A stretch of 64,000 nucleotides of DNA from Oceanobacillus halophilus (lineage in GTDB: Bacteria; Bacillota; Bacilli; Bacillales; Amphibacillaceae), in NCBI RefSeq assembly GCF_003628505.1, contig NZ_RBZP01000010.1, positions 46,106 to 110,105 of the forward strand. The letters run 5' to 3'. The notes beneath the pieces were generated by a model. It was not told the origin of the DNA, did no database searches, and worked only from the letters and a program-made list of their open reading frames with translations. A program made the position numbers and the translations under genes. This document shows, one piece after another, positions 48,353 to 56,897 of this stretch. How positions within the stretch are numbered: the stretch's first letter is position 1; each line of letters opens with the position of its first letter.

Positions 48353-48365
48353 TACGTATTTACTT

Positions 48366-48395
48366 GGCCGTTCTATGTTAGGAGCGGCCTTTTTT
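48366..48395 (+). terminator. Riboswitch expression-platform terminator
   Basis: GGCCG...CGGCC stem extended by TTC/GGA pairs, followed by TTTTTT. It lies between the aptamer and the first gene, so c-di-GMP probably controls transcription read-through. Confidence 0.85.
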
Positions 48396-48428
48396 ATATC
48401 CACGTTTACAACAAAGGAGAATCTCATT

Positions 48429-48890
48429 TTGCCCACCATAACTAAAGAAAAAAGCAAACATATCACTTTACTTTTAAATGGAACCATCCAATCGATTAAA
48501 CATGTTATTCCTATGGAACATCAAATTTTAAAACTTCAACTTTTAGAACATCCATTACAACTTCAATACGGCGTGCTGATTGGATTAACGGGAGATGTGA
48601 AAGGAAAATTAGTGTTATCAGGTGATGCAACTATTTTCTCTGCTATTGGAGAGAAAATGTTCGGAATGGCTATTGAACAGGAAATGCTTGCTTCCTTTAG
48701 CGGGGAGCTAGGAAACATGCTTGGCGGTGGACTGTCAACAAATATTGTGGAGGATGGCTTGAAAACAGAAATAACGGCTCCTACCATTCTTGAAGGTAAC
48801 ACAAAGTTATCGGGTTATGAGAAAGCCATCCATCTGCCTTTACAACTTAAGCAAATAGGGGACTTATCCATATATCTTCTCCTTGATTAA
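48429..48890 (+). CDS. cheX: CheX-type CheY-P phosphatase
   Basis: 153-aa protein of the CheC/CheX/FliY phosphatase family. The active-site pair Glu93 and Asn96 is in SGELGNMLGG, with the preceding LVLSGDATIF strand and a C-terminal half repeating the fold. It should remove phosphate from a CheY-type regulator. A TTG start at 48429 is chosen because AAAGGAGAATCTCAT precedes it. An in-frame ATG at 48375 lies inside the terminator hairpin. First gene after the c-di-GMP riboswitch. Confidence 0.85.
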   Translation: MPTITKEKSKHITLLLNGTIQSIKHVIPMEHQILKLQLLEHPLQLQYGVLIGLTGDVKGKLVLSGDATIFSAIGEKMFGMAIEQEMLASFSGELGNMLGGGLSTNIVEDGLKTEITAPTILEGNTKLSGYEKAIHLPLQLKQIGDLSIYLLLD

Positions 48891-48910
48891 ATAGAAAGAG
48901 GTGTAGATCA

Positions 48911-49357
48911 TTGCAAGACTATATAAAACTGATCATTTTTGAACTAAATCAACAACGGTATGCGTTAGATGTACAGCAGGTTCTCTCCATTGAAAAACTA
49001 CAAAAAATCACAATGGTACCTGGCAGTTCCGAGTATGTTAAAGGCGTTATGAACCTTCGTGGGGAAGTAATTCCAGTAATGGATTTAAAGATGCGTCTAC
49101 ATATCGCAAAAACAAACGAAACAGAAAGCAAACAAATTTTGATTGTTAACATAAATGGTATTCAGGCAGGGCTAATGGTGGACGTTGCAACCGATGTACT
49201 TAATATAAATTTAGAAGGAATTGAGAACCATATCGAAAAGAACGGAATTATTGATGATAGCTTTTTCCAAGGTCTAGTCAAAGGAGATAATGATTTAATT
49301 ATCTTATTAGATTTGGAAAAAGTATTGGCCATAAAAGAACTGGAAGATGTGAAGTAA
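48911..49357 (+). CDS. cheW: CheW-type coupling protein
   Basis: 148-aa single CheW domain (KLIIFELNQQRYALDVQQVLSIEKL, SSEYVKGVMNLRGEVIPVMDL, FFQGLVKGDNDLIILLDLEKVL). It links receptors to a CheA kinase. TTG start with AAAGAGGTGTAGATCA. It lies 20 bp after cheX and 12 bp before cheY. No CheA gene is in the window. Confidence 0.93.
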   Translation: MQDYIKLIIFELNQQRYALDVQQVLSIEKLQKITMVPGSSEYVKGVMNLRGEVIPVMDLKMRLHIAKTNETESKQILIVNINGIQAGLMVDVATDVLNINLEGIENHIEKNGIIDDSFFQGLVKGDNDLIILLDLEKVLAIKELEDVK

Positions 49358-49369
49358 AGGAGAAAAGCA

Positions 49370-49727
49370 ATGGCAACTATATTAATCACAGATGATGCTG
49401 CGTTTATGAGAATGCAATTACGAAATATGATTTCAAAATTAGGACATGAAATAATTGGTGAAGCAGAAAATGGTCTCGCAGCAATCCAAAAAGCAAGAGA
49501 GTTAAAGCCAGATTTGATAACCATGGACATCACGATGCCAGAAATGAATGGAATAAGATGCAGTAAAAAAGATAAGAGAGGAAAATCCTCATGCAAAGAT
49601 TATTATGTGCTCTGCTATGGGACAACAAGGCATGGTAGTTGATGCCATTAAAGCAGGAGCAAATGATTTTATCGTGAAGCCTTTTCAAGCCGAACGAATA
49701 CAGGAAGCATTAAATAAAGTTTTATAA
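49370..49727 (+). pseudogene. cheY: CheY-type response regulator with a +1 frameshift
   Basis: Starts with AAAGGAGAAAAGCA and reads MATILITDDAAFMRMQL, with the phospho-Asp in LITMDITMPEMNGI. After MNGI one extra A near 49555-49556 shifts the frame and the product would stop at 49642. Removing that base restores a normal CheY: IDAVKKIREENPHAK, then IIMCSAMGQQGMVVDAIKAG, then FIVKPFQAERIQEALNKVL ending at 49727. The downstream part is fully intact, so this is a very recent mutation, a phase-variable state, or a sequencing error. Confidence 0.9.
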
Positions 49728-49754
49728 AATAATCGAAAGAGTTAGGTGAAACCA

Positions 49755-51458
49755 ATGAAGAAGTTAGGGAATCTACTAAATTTCAAAAGTGTACGAGCAA
49801 AAATACTTTTTGGTTTTGGCATTGTCATTGTTTTAGCTATTTTGTTAAGTACATATACAATCTTTTCAATTCATAAAATAAATAGTGATTTAAGTGAAAT
49901 GATGGATCGGGAACTATCATTATTAATTACGGATGAGCAGTTAGCGAATAACATGGCACATCGTTCCAGTTTAATTAGAGGGTATCTATTATTTGAGAGT
50001 CAAACCTATAAAGAGGAATTTCAAGCTGGTACAGAAAATAGTATCGAGTTAGAAAACCAGGCGCTTGAACTAAGTGACTCGGATGAATTAGCAAGATTGC
50101 TAGAAAAAAAGATAGAGTGGGGCACATTAACGGATGAAGTTTTTGCGGAGTACGACCAAGGCAACGAAGAAAAAGCCATTGAACTAATGGAAACGATGGT
50201 CCAACCTCTAGGGAATGAATTACTGGAAGGTTTTAATAATTTAGCTTTAGAAAGAGAACAGGAAATCAAAGAGCTAGGGGAAAACATTGAATCAAGTGGC
50301 GAAACCATCTTTCTATTTGGAATCATAATCTCCATACTCGTTGTGGTATTAGGTATCATTGTTTCAGGAATTACATCCTTCTCTATTACCAGACCAATAC
50401 GTACGGTCATGGAACAAATGAAGTCCATCGCAAGCGGAAACTTAAATAATGAAGCACTGCACACAAAATCCAGAGACGAAATTGGACAACTAGTTCATGC
50501 TACCAACGAGATGAATGATAGCATGCGAGAAATTATGATAAAAATCAACGATGTCTCCACCACAGTGTCTACACACAGTGAAGAACTTACACAATCTGCA
50601 AACGAAATACGTTCAGGAACCGAACAAATTTCTACGACGATGGAAGAATTAGCTTCTGGTTCTGAAACACAAGCGAACAATACAAGTGATTTGTCATCCA
50701 TGATGGGAACCTATTCACAGAAAATGGAAGAAGCAAACACAAATGGAGAGCGCGTCCAAGAAGAATCTCATCAAGTGCTGGAGATGACGATGGAAGGCTC
50801 GCAATTAATGGATTCATCCATGAAACAAATGGAGAATATCGATAAAATCGTGAAAGAATCTGCTCAAAAAGTGCAAGGTTTAGATAACCAATCGCAAGAA
50901 ATATCGAAGTTAGTCTATGTTATTAAAGATGTCGCAGACCAAACCAATTTATTAGCATTAAACGCTGCTATTGAAGCTGCAAGAGCTGGTGAACAAGGCC
51001 GAGGCTTCGCCGTTGTAGCCGATGAAGTAAGAAAACTCGCAGAACAAGTAGCAGATTCTGTTACTGATATCTCGACCATAGTTGGTAATATTCAAAACGA
51101 ATTTAACGTAGTAACAGACTACCTGAACAATGGTTACCAGGAAGTGGATCAAGGAACCAATCAAATCAGATTAACCGGTGAGAAATTTAATGGTATCCGA
51201 AACTCTGTAACAGATATGGCCGAAAACATCAAAATGATTACAGACAATATTTCTGATATAACATCTGGCACGCAAGAAATGAATAGTTCCATTCAGGAAA
51301 TTGCTGCTGTATCCGAAGAATCTGCAGCTGGAGTGGAGGAAACTGCGGCCGCTTCTCAACAAACGACAAGCTCCATGGAAGAAGTTGCGGGAAGCGCGGA
51401 TGAATTAGCCAAATTAGCAGAAGAGCTAAATGGATTAGTACGGCAATTTAAGCTTTAA
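49755..51458 (+). CDS. Methyl-accepting chemotaxis protein
   Basis: 567-aa receptor. A membrane span at about 16-38 is followed by an extracytoplasmic four-helix-bundle sensor (about 39-185), a second span (about 188-212), a HAMP domain starting [11 protein letters not shown], then the long coiled-coil signalling domain. The hairpin tip holds [20 protein letters not shown] and [17 protein letters not shown]. Glu/Gln-rich methylation regions flank it. The ATG at 49755 is set by AGGTGAAACC. It belongs to the riboswitch operon with CheX, CheW and CheY. Confidence 0.95.
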   Translation: MKKLGNLLNFKSVRAKILFGFGIVIVLAILLSTYTIFSIHKINSDLSEMMDRELSLLITDEQLANNMAHRSSLIRGYLLFESQTYKEEFQAGTENSIELENQALELSDSDELARLLEKKIEWGTLTDEVFAEYDQGNEEKAIELMETMVQPLGNELLEGFNNLALEREQEIKELGENIESSGETIFLFGIIISILVVVLGIIVSGITSFSITRPIRTVMEQMKSIASGNLNNEALHTKSRDEIGQLVHATNEMNDSMREIMIKINDVSTTVSTHSEELTQSANEIRSGTEQISTTMEELASGSETQANNTSDLSSMMGTYSQKMEEANTNGERVQEESHQVLEMTMEGSQLMDSSMKQMENIDKIVKESAQKVQGLDNQSQEISKLVYVIKDVADQTNLLALNAAIEAARAGEQGRGFAVVADEVRKLAEQVADSVTDISTIVGNIQNEFNVVTDYLNNGYQEVDQGTNQIRLTGEKFNGIRNSVTDMAENIKMITDNISDITSGTQEMNSSIQEIAAVSEESAAGVEETAAASQQTTSSMEEVAGSADELAKLAEELNGLVRQFKL

Positions 51459-51544
51459 AAGGTTTAGCTAATTAGAAAATAGGATAGTTCTTGAAGGGAA
51501 GGTACTATCCTATTTTTTATTTTGGTAGATTAGGGGGATTTTAT

Positions 51545-52285
51545 TTGATAAATAGCAAACAAAACTTTTTTCTAAACCATGGTAATTTATATCATGTCAT
51601 TCAGCCGATAGTGGATTTACATGCGAATAAAGCAATGGGTTATGAATTCTTAGTACGTTCACCTCAATTTCAAAATCCAGAATCGCTCTTCCGTTACGCA
51701 TCAGAAGTCAATCAATTATTCCAATTGGATATGCACTCCATTTCCCAGATATTTAAAACCTACCATAAAGAACAAGATGGCATGCTTGGAAAATATCTGT
51801 TTATTAATATACTGCCATCTACATTCATGCACCCTTCTTTTCAAAAGGAGTTACAAAAGATAGTAGAGTCCTTGAATATTCAACCTAATAACATTGTATT
51901 TGAAATCACCGAAGTGGAACGTGGAACCAATCTAGCCACTCTCCGCTCCAGTGTTGCGGATTTAAAAAAACAGGGGTTTATGATAGCTTTAGATGACATA
52001 GGACAAGGAGAATCTTCTATTGTAACTATATTGGAAATAGAACCGGATATTGGTAAATTGGATCGATATTTTGCAATGGGTTTAAGTACTTCCATTAAGA
52101 AACAAAAGGTAATCAAACAAATCTTAAAAACCTTTGGGGATGAAACCAAATTTATTTTAGAAGGATTAGAGAAAGAAGAAGATTTGCTAGCTGCAAAAAG
52201 ACTTGGGATTCCTTATGGACAAGGATTTCATTTGGGGAAGCCGAAACCTGTTGGAACTTATTTGGGGGTAGTGGAAACGAGTTAA
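51545..52285 (+). CDS. EAL-domain c-di-GMP phosphodiesterase
   Basis: 246-aa stand-alone EAL domain. Family residues are present: GYEFLVRSP (EAL position, variant EFL), FINILPST (Asn), FEITEVE (Glu), ALDDIGQGESS (DDFG position, variant DDIG), KLDRY (Lys), LEGLEKEEDL (Glu) and GQGFHLGKP (Gln). All metal-binding acids and the catalytic Glu/Lys appear retained, so it may hydrolyse c-di-GMP. TTG start after AGGGGGATTTTA. As the last gene under a c-di-GMP riboswitch it could close a feedback loop. Confidence 0.88.
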   Translation: MINSKQNFFLNHGNLYHVIQPIVDLHANKAMGYEFLVRSPQFQNPESLFRYASEVNQLFQLDMHSISQIFKTYHKEQDGMLGKYLFINILPSTFMHPSFQKELQKIVESLNIQPNNIVFEITEVERGTNLATLRSSVADLKKQGFMIALDDIGQGESSIVTILEIEPDIGKLDRYFAMGLSTSIKKQKVIKQILKTFGDETKFILEGLEKEEDLLAAKRLGIPYGQGFHLGKPKPVGTYLGVVETS

Positions 52286-52378
52286 TATATGGATGGATAA
52301 ATTTCTTATACAGCCCGGTTGATTGGAATGGAAATCAACGAAGCACTTTCCGTCGGTCTCTATAATAGTAAGTGAAGT

Positions 52379-52409
52379 AAAAAGCCCTTTTTAGGAATGG
52401 GCTTTTTTT
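52379..52409. terminator. Bidirectional terminator after the EAL gene
   Basis: AAAAAGCCC...GGGCTTTTTTT between convergent genes; T runs on both strands. Confidence 0.85.
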
Positions 52410-52455
52410 ACTTCTTCTGCTTTCATCTCATAGTTTGACAGATACTAAACGCTTA

Positions 52456-52698
52456 TTACAATGGAATTCGTTTATATCTTCTTTCTACACTTATAGCACT
52501 GCGATTCATCATTTCTCCGATTTTTTTATAGGTTAATCCTTCTTCTCTTAACCGTACTAGTTCTCTATCTTCTTTCGTTGTCCAGGTTTTATATTTCTTT
52601 TTCTTGGTCAAGGATTGATCCATTTCTCTCCGTCTTTCCTGATTCACCCATGCTGGTTCTGGTGCCAACACATGAGGTTCAATAGCCATAAATTGCAC
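52456..52698 (-). CDS. Small SANT/Myb-like DNA-binding protein, possibly with a lost start
   Basis: 80 residues from the ATG at 52698, or fewer from the next Met. The C-terminal part WTTKEDRELVRLREEGLTYKKIGEMM followed by RSAISVERRYKRIP is a Myb/SANT-like helix-turn-helix. The same frame stays open upstream to 52770, giving KEKQAFFLISPEAFWEWAES and on into the ATG-started part. This looks like real protein but has no ATG/GTG/TTG start at its head. An AAG codon (from ATG?) stands at 52770. The gene may be decayed, or start at the internal ATG without a ribosome site. Confidence 0.6.
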   Translation of the reverse strand: MQFMAIEPHVLAPEPAWVNQERRREMDQSLTKKKKYKTWTTKEDRELVRLREEGLTYKKIGEMMNRSAISVERRYKRIPL

Positions 52699-52770
52699 GT
52701 TGTCCTGATGACTTTCCGCCCATTCCCAAAAAGCCTCCGGACTAATTAGAAAAAAAGCCTGTTTTTCCTT

Positions 52771-53034
52771 CTAATAAGTTCGGTTTTGGAGTGCAAAGAG
52801 TAAATAAACATCAATAAAGGGGTGCTATATAGCATCCCTTTTCGCATTGGAAATAACAATATAATCGCAACCTATTTGGTAATAAAATCATAGAAAAGTG
52901 AAATTATTTAGTTATTCGTGTTAGAATAAATATAGAGTTTGTGAAGGATTGTACTTAAACTAACGGGCAGGATTGTTTAACAAGGATTTAATTATTTAAT
53001 GGTAAAATAATATTAGAAAAGTGGAGATATTTAG
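52771..53034. other. Intergenic stretch with hairpin and a repeat fragment
   Basis: No gene seen. AAGGGGTGCTATATAGCATC then CCTTTT forms a hairpin at about 52821-52846. CTTAAACTAACGGGCAGG near 52956 resembles sequences near 54580 and 63838. Confidence 0.5.
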
Positions 53035-53565
53035 ATGACTTTACATCATTTCATCGGTGCTAATATTGAACTTCCTACTGGTAGTTTTGGTAGGAATCCA
53101 ACATATAAACCTCTTTCGGAGTTGAAGTTAAAAGGAATGAGCGAAGACAAGCAAAATAAAAAGAATAACGGTTCTAAGCTCGTTAAGGCTTACGAAACAG
53201 AAGAAGATGCAAGTGGGATTGATGTTCTTAACTTGGTTTCTGGATACGAACTGGTAAGAGATAAATTCACAACGCCTTTTGTATATGAAGTGCAAGGATA
53301 CCTAGACTCAAACATTACATCATTTCATCGTAAATCAATCAAATCACTTTTTAGTTATATTGATGAGCACTTATTAAAAGGGGATTTTATAGAAATATAC
53401 TCTTGTTGGGATGGACAAGAAGAAAAAGAGAAAGATGACAGTAAGGATGTAGTTATTAACCTCACTACGTTACAATTCGGAAACCATATAAGATTAAATG
53501 ACATCAATCATCTTTGCGAAACATTCTTTTTAGATGATCAGCAATATGTTTTGGTAAAGAAATAA
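53035..53565 (+). CDS. Hypothetical protein, 176 aa
   Basis: Not recognised. A soluble, acidic-to-neutral protein with no signal peptide or membrane span. The ribosome site AAAGTGGAGATATTTAG precedes the ATG. It reads IGANIELPTGSFGRNPTYKP, a Lys-rich stretch, then GYELVRDKFTTPFVYEVQGY and an acidic Asp/Glu/Lys segment (EEKEKDDSKD). The codon use and clear ribosome site support a real gene. It stands alone in an accessory region. Confidence 0.7.
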   Translation: MTLHHFIGANIELPTGSFGRNPTYKPLSELKLKGMSEDKQNKKNNGSKLVKAYETEEDASGIDVLNLVSGYELVRDKFTTPFVYEVQGYLDSNITSFHRKSIKSLFSYIDEHLLKGDFIEIYSCWDGQEEKEKDDSKDVVINLTTLQFGNHIRLNDINHLCETFFLDDQQYVLVKK

Positions 53566-53678
53566 AGGACAGTGCACTCTTCAAGTAACGGGTGCTTTTG
53601 TGGCAAAAGCTAACAATTAATAAATAGGTAGTGCTTGTTTAATAAATATCTATTATAATAATGATAGAGGTGATAAAA

Positions 53679-53927
53679 TTGGATAAGCAAATTCTTGATC
53701 TACTTACAGAAATGAGTAAAGAAATGAAAAGCATGAAATCAGATATTCATTCTTTAAAATCAGAAATGCATAACCGATTTGATACTATTGAAGCAAAACT
53801 AGAAGGTGTTGGTGGGCAGTTCGAATTAACAAATGAATCAAGAATTAATGAAGTGGATTTTATTGCTGATAAGGTAAATAAACTGGAGAAGGACCTTTAC
53901 ATTTTAAAGAATAAGAGTAGTAACTAA
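53679..53927 (+). CDS. Small coiled-coil protein, 82 aa
   Basis: Starts at TTG (53679) with AGAGGTGATAAAA in front; an ATG at 53661 lies inside that ribosome site. The sequence is heptad-rich throughout (LLTEMSKEMKSMKSDIHSLK, RFDTIEAKLEGV, VNKLEKDLYILKN), so it is a continuous coiled coil. Similar small proteins are common near Bacillus mobile DNA. Function unknown. A terminator overlaps its stop codon. Confidence 0.7.
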   Translation: MDKQILDLLTEMSKEMKSMKSDIHSLKSEMHNRFDTIEAKLEGVGGQFELTNESRINEVDFIADKVNKLEKDLYILKNKSSN

Positions 53928-53952
53928 GAGTGCTAAATACGCACTCTTTTTT
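53927..53952 (+). terminator. Terminator after the coiled-coil gene
   Basis: AGAGTGC...GCACTCT stem followed by TTTTT, overlapping the stop codon. Confidence 0.85.
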
Positions 53953-54972
53953 CATGTAAGTTTACTCTTTTATGAGCTGGAATGTAACAGCTTTGTGTTA
54001 GTAACTGGTGCGTTTGTTTTGCAAAAAAGTCCAGATAAAAAAACAGAGGCATTTAAAATGTTTAATGAACAATTTCCAACCTTTTTCGTTGAACCAGTGT
54101 TAAGCTGATTATTGCGGATGAATTGAGCCACTTGTGCGTAGTTTTGAGCCACCGATTGCGGAAAATAGAGCCACCATAGAGCCACTAATGTAAAACCGGT
54201 CTTTAAAGTATAGATTCGGAGCCACAGGGGAGCTGCTTGCCATTGACTGTAGCTCCCGGTTCTTTGCACATTTGCTGGAAGGGGTCGGGGTTGAGGCTTT
54301 GAAATAAAGTTTGATAATTTCTTAAAAGTGGCTTTCAGGATTATCTAATGGATACTATGCTTGATTTAATATCAAATTATATATGGATTGTGAAAATATT
54401 CACTTAAACTCCCTCAGATAGATTCAATTTACTCGTAAATGCTCGCTTATTCGCAGGATTTCAAACCACTTTTCAGTACAATAACGGATAAATGGAATGA
54501 GTGTTGATAATAAAGGCTACATGAAGGCATGCGGGAATAAGGGAGTCATAAATAAATTTAACGTTCTACAGGAATGCTAACGGGCAGTTTATTGTCATAA
54601 GAAGAAAGGTTATGGGTTTTTATAAACAACCCATACTATTCTTTATGAATCGTATCTGATATCTTAAAGAAAAGAGGAAAATGAAATGAGAAATTTTGGT
54701 GCACATTCGGCCTTGCCAATTTAGAAGAAGCAACACCTATTTGGTTACAGATACAAGAAAAAGTTGAAAATGGTATGGGTAAGGAAAAATAAAAAGATTT
54801 GTTAGAAACGTTAAAATCCTTACAGACATTGAATTATATGTGAACTATAGGGCCTTTCCGCAATCCATAGGTGAAACATTAATCTGTGATATATTAATGA
54901 GGAGTAATTCTTTGTTACCTCAAATTATTTTATTTAGAACAGTCAAATTTGCGAGACTAGGAGGCTAGCTTG
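53953..54972. other. Degenerate accessory region without an intact gene
   Basis: About 1 kb. It holds the GAGCCAC direct repeats at 54105-54225, a CTAACGGGCAG repeat fragment near 54580, and a broken reading frame at about 54684-54840. That frame starts after AAAGAGGAAAATGAA with an ATG, is interrupted by stops, and contains EEATPIWLQIQEKVENGMGK in one frame. Likely remains of mobile or regulatory genes. Confidence 0.6.
54105..54225. repeat. GAGCCAC direct repeats, probable insertion-sequence end
   Basis: GAGCCAC occurs at 54125, 54146, 54168, 54179 and 54219. ATTGCGGA precedes it twice (about 54111 and 54155), giving a roughly 44-bp repeated unit. Several short repeats at an end are typical of IS21-type elements. 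No transposase remains, so this would be a solo end. Confidence 0.5.
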
Positions 54973-55656
54973 ATGAAGATAAACATATTTGTTGTTGAAG
55001 ATGATGATGCTTTGTTTGCTGCGTTGAAGAAAGGTCTAGAGGCTTGGTCGTTCCGGGTCACGAGACCAGATGATTTTGAAGGTGTGATGCGTTCATTTCT
55101 TGAACAACAGCCTCAGCTCGTCATCATGGATGTAACACTCCCGAAATTTGACGGTTTTCATTGGTGTCGCGAGATTCGCGCTGTATCCAAAGTACCCATT
55201 GTTTTTCTTTCCTCCCGCGATCATCCAATGGATATGGTCATGGCGCTAAGCATGGGGGCGGACGATTTCATCCAGAAGCCGTTTCATACAGACGTGCTTT
55301 ATGCTAAAATTCAAGCCATTCTCCGGAGGACCTATGCTTATGGCGAAGAGCAAGTGAATATTCTTGAATGGAACGGTGCCTTGATTGATTTGAATCGAGG
55401 TGTCATTCGAAACGCTGAGAAAGAAGTGGATTTAACAAAAAATGAATTTTTTATCCTGATCACGCTCGTGAAATCGAACAATGTCATTATCTCGCGCTAT
55501 GACTTGATACGAAAGCTGTGGGAGGATGAACAGTTCGTGAACGACAATACCCTCACGGCGAATATAACCCGTTTGCGGCAGAAGCTGGAAACGATCGATT
55601 TGGCAGACGCGATTGTGACAAAAAAAGGGCTCGGTTATATGGCCATCACTTTATAG
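54973..55656 (+). CDS. bceR: OmpR-family response regulator, BceR type
   Basis: 227 aa: receiver domain with acidic pocket VVEDDDA, phospho-Asp53 in VIMDVTLPKFDG, the FLSSRDH switch and IQKPFHTDVL. This is followed by an OmpR-type winged helix (VDLTKNEFFILITLVKSNNVIISR). The closest arrangement is BceR of cell-envelope stress modules, since a short two-span kinase and a BceAB-like transporter follow. ATG chosen at 54973 with AGGAGGCTAGCTTG. Confidence 0.92.
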   Translation: MKINIFVVEDDDALFAALKKGLEAWSFRVTRPDDFEGVMRSFLEQQPQLVIMDVTLPKFDGFHWCREIRAVSKVPIVFLSSRDHPMDMVMALSMGADDFIQKPFHTDVLYAKIQAILRRTYAYGEEQVNILEWNGALIDLNRGVIRNAEKEVDLTKNEFFILITLVKSNNVIISRYDLIRKLWEDEQFVNDNTLTANITRLRQKLETIDLADAIVTKKGLGYMAITL

Positions 55657-55687
55657 AGAACTTGTACTAAAAAGGAGGAACTGTGCC

Positions 55688-56722
55688 ATGTTTATTCGTT
55701 ACGTTGGTGCAAGGAAAAGCTGGATTTTACTGTTTGTCGGCTTACTCGGCTTTGCCGATGCTCTGATCCTTCTTGATCAAGGCTTCCAGGTTACATTGAC
55801 TTCTCTCCTTTATTTTAACGCCGCATTTATTCTGTTCTTTCTCCTGTTTTTTTTATGGCGCTTCAAAAGAGAGACAAAATATACCGCCGCGTTGGCTGCT
55901 TTGCAGGAAAACATGGCCTTAGACTGGATTGAGACACTTCCTGAACCTGGTGACGGCCTAGAACAGATGACCGACGACATTCTACGGGAGGCCACCCTTC
56001 AGTTCAAACGAAAGCTTTCTGACTATAAAGAAAATCAACTGATTGCGAAAGAATTTACGGCCTCATGGATTCATGAGGTGAAGACTCCTCTCACCGTCAT
56101 TAAGCTAATCCTAGATGCCCTGCCAAGTGATCCGGAAATACGTAAAATTGAAGCGGAATGGTTACGGGTGTATTTGTTGGTCGATCGTCAGCTGCATATG
56201 ACTCGATTGCCTGCGCTCGAAGCAGACTATGTTCTTGAATCTGCCTCCGTCCAGCACCTTGCCGCAGAAGAAATACGGGAACTGGCACCGTGGTGTATGG
56301 AAAAAAATCTAGCGGTTAGTATCGAAGGAACGGATGTAAAGGCGATTACAGACCAAAAATGGTGCCGCTTTATCCTTCGGCAATTGTTAACGAATGCCGT
56401 GAAATATACTCCTGCGAATACAGCAATAATGATTGTGACAGATGTAACGGAGACAGGCCAAGTCTTTTTGGATGTCATCGATGAAGGACCGGGAATACAG
56501 CCGCACGAATTGCCACGTATCTTCGATAAAGGCTTCACGGGTGAAAACGGTAGGATTCAAAACGCAGCGACCGGAATGGGGCTCTATCTTGCAAATACCG
56601 TTGCAGATAAATTAGGAATTACCCTCGAGGTGCAACCCAGTCAAACGAAAGGTTCGGTGATGCGAATGATTTTTGTCAATCCCAACGCATTCGAAGCTGT
56701 CCGAAGAGGGGCGGGCGAGTAA
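55688..56722 (+). CDS. bceS: Intramembrane-sensing histidine kinase, BceS type
   Basis: 344-aa kinase with two closely spaced membrane spans (about 11-31 and 37-58) and almost no external loop, as in BceS-like kinases that sense through their transporter. His129 is in FTASWIHEVKTPLTVIKLI. N, G1 and G2 boxes are LLTNAVKYTP, DEGPGIQPHELPRIFDKGF and NAATGMGLYLA. Preceded by AAAAAGGAGGAACTGTGCC, 31 bp after bceR. A terminator follows, separating it from the transporter genes. Confidence 0.92.
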   Translation: MFIRYVGARKSWILLFVGLLGFADALILLDQGFQVTLTSLLYFNAAFILFFLLFFLWRFKRETKYTAALAALQENMALDWIETLPEPGDGLEQMTDDILREATLQFKRKLSDYKENQLIAKEFTASWIHEVKTPLTVIKLILDALPSDPEIRKIEAEWLRVYLLVDRQLHMTRLPALEADYVLESASVQHLAAEEIRELAPWCMEKNLAVSIEGTDVKAITDQKWCRFILRQLLTNAVKYTPANTAIMIVTDVTETGQVFLDVIDEGPGIQPHELPRIFDKGFTGENGRIQNAATGMGLYLANTVADKLGITLEVQPSQTKGSVMRMIFVNPNAFEAVRRGAGE

Positions 56723-56736
56723 TAGCAGCTATGAAG

Positions 56737-56764
56737 CAGTCAGGATGATTCCTGGCTGTTTTTT
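56737..56764 (+). terminator. Terminator after bceS
   Basis: CAGTCAGGA/TCCTGGCTG stem followed by TTTTTT. Confidence 0.85.
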
Positions 56765-56782
56765 GGTGTAGAATAGTGAACC

Positions 56783-56796
56783 TGACAATATTGTCA
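56783..56796. promoter_or_regulatory. BceR-type binding palindrome before bceA
   Basis: TGACAATATTGTCA, a perfect inverted repeat of the TNACA-N4-TGTNA form used by BceR-like regulators. It lies 102-115 bp before bceA, between the regulatory and transporter transcripts. Confidence 0.65.
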
Positions 56797-56897
56797 CATT
56801 ACCTTGCCAGATTATCATGTAAAACGTACGACAAGCAAAAAATCCAACCGTATAATAAAGCTATCATCAAGCCACACTTATCATTTGGAGGTACGTT

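Noticed and set aside
48375..48428. Upstream ATG of cheX
   Set aside because: It lies inside the riboswitch terminator hairpin; the TTG at 48429 has the ribosome site.
52821..52846. Palindrome near the SANT gene considered as an operator
   Set aside because: GGGTGCTATATAGCATCCC with a following TTTT is better read as a stray terminator, and no gene beside it fits an operator.
53970..54269. 99-codon minus-strand frame
   Set aside because: It reads through the GAGCCAC direct repeats and has no family features; non-coding repeat DNA explains it.
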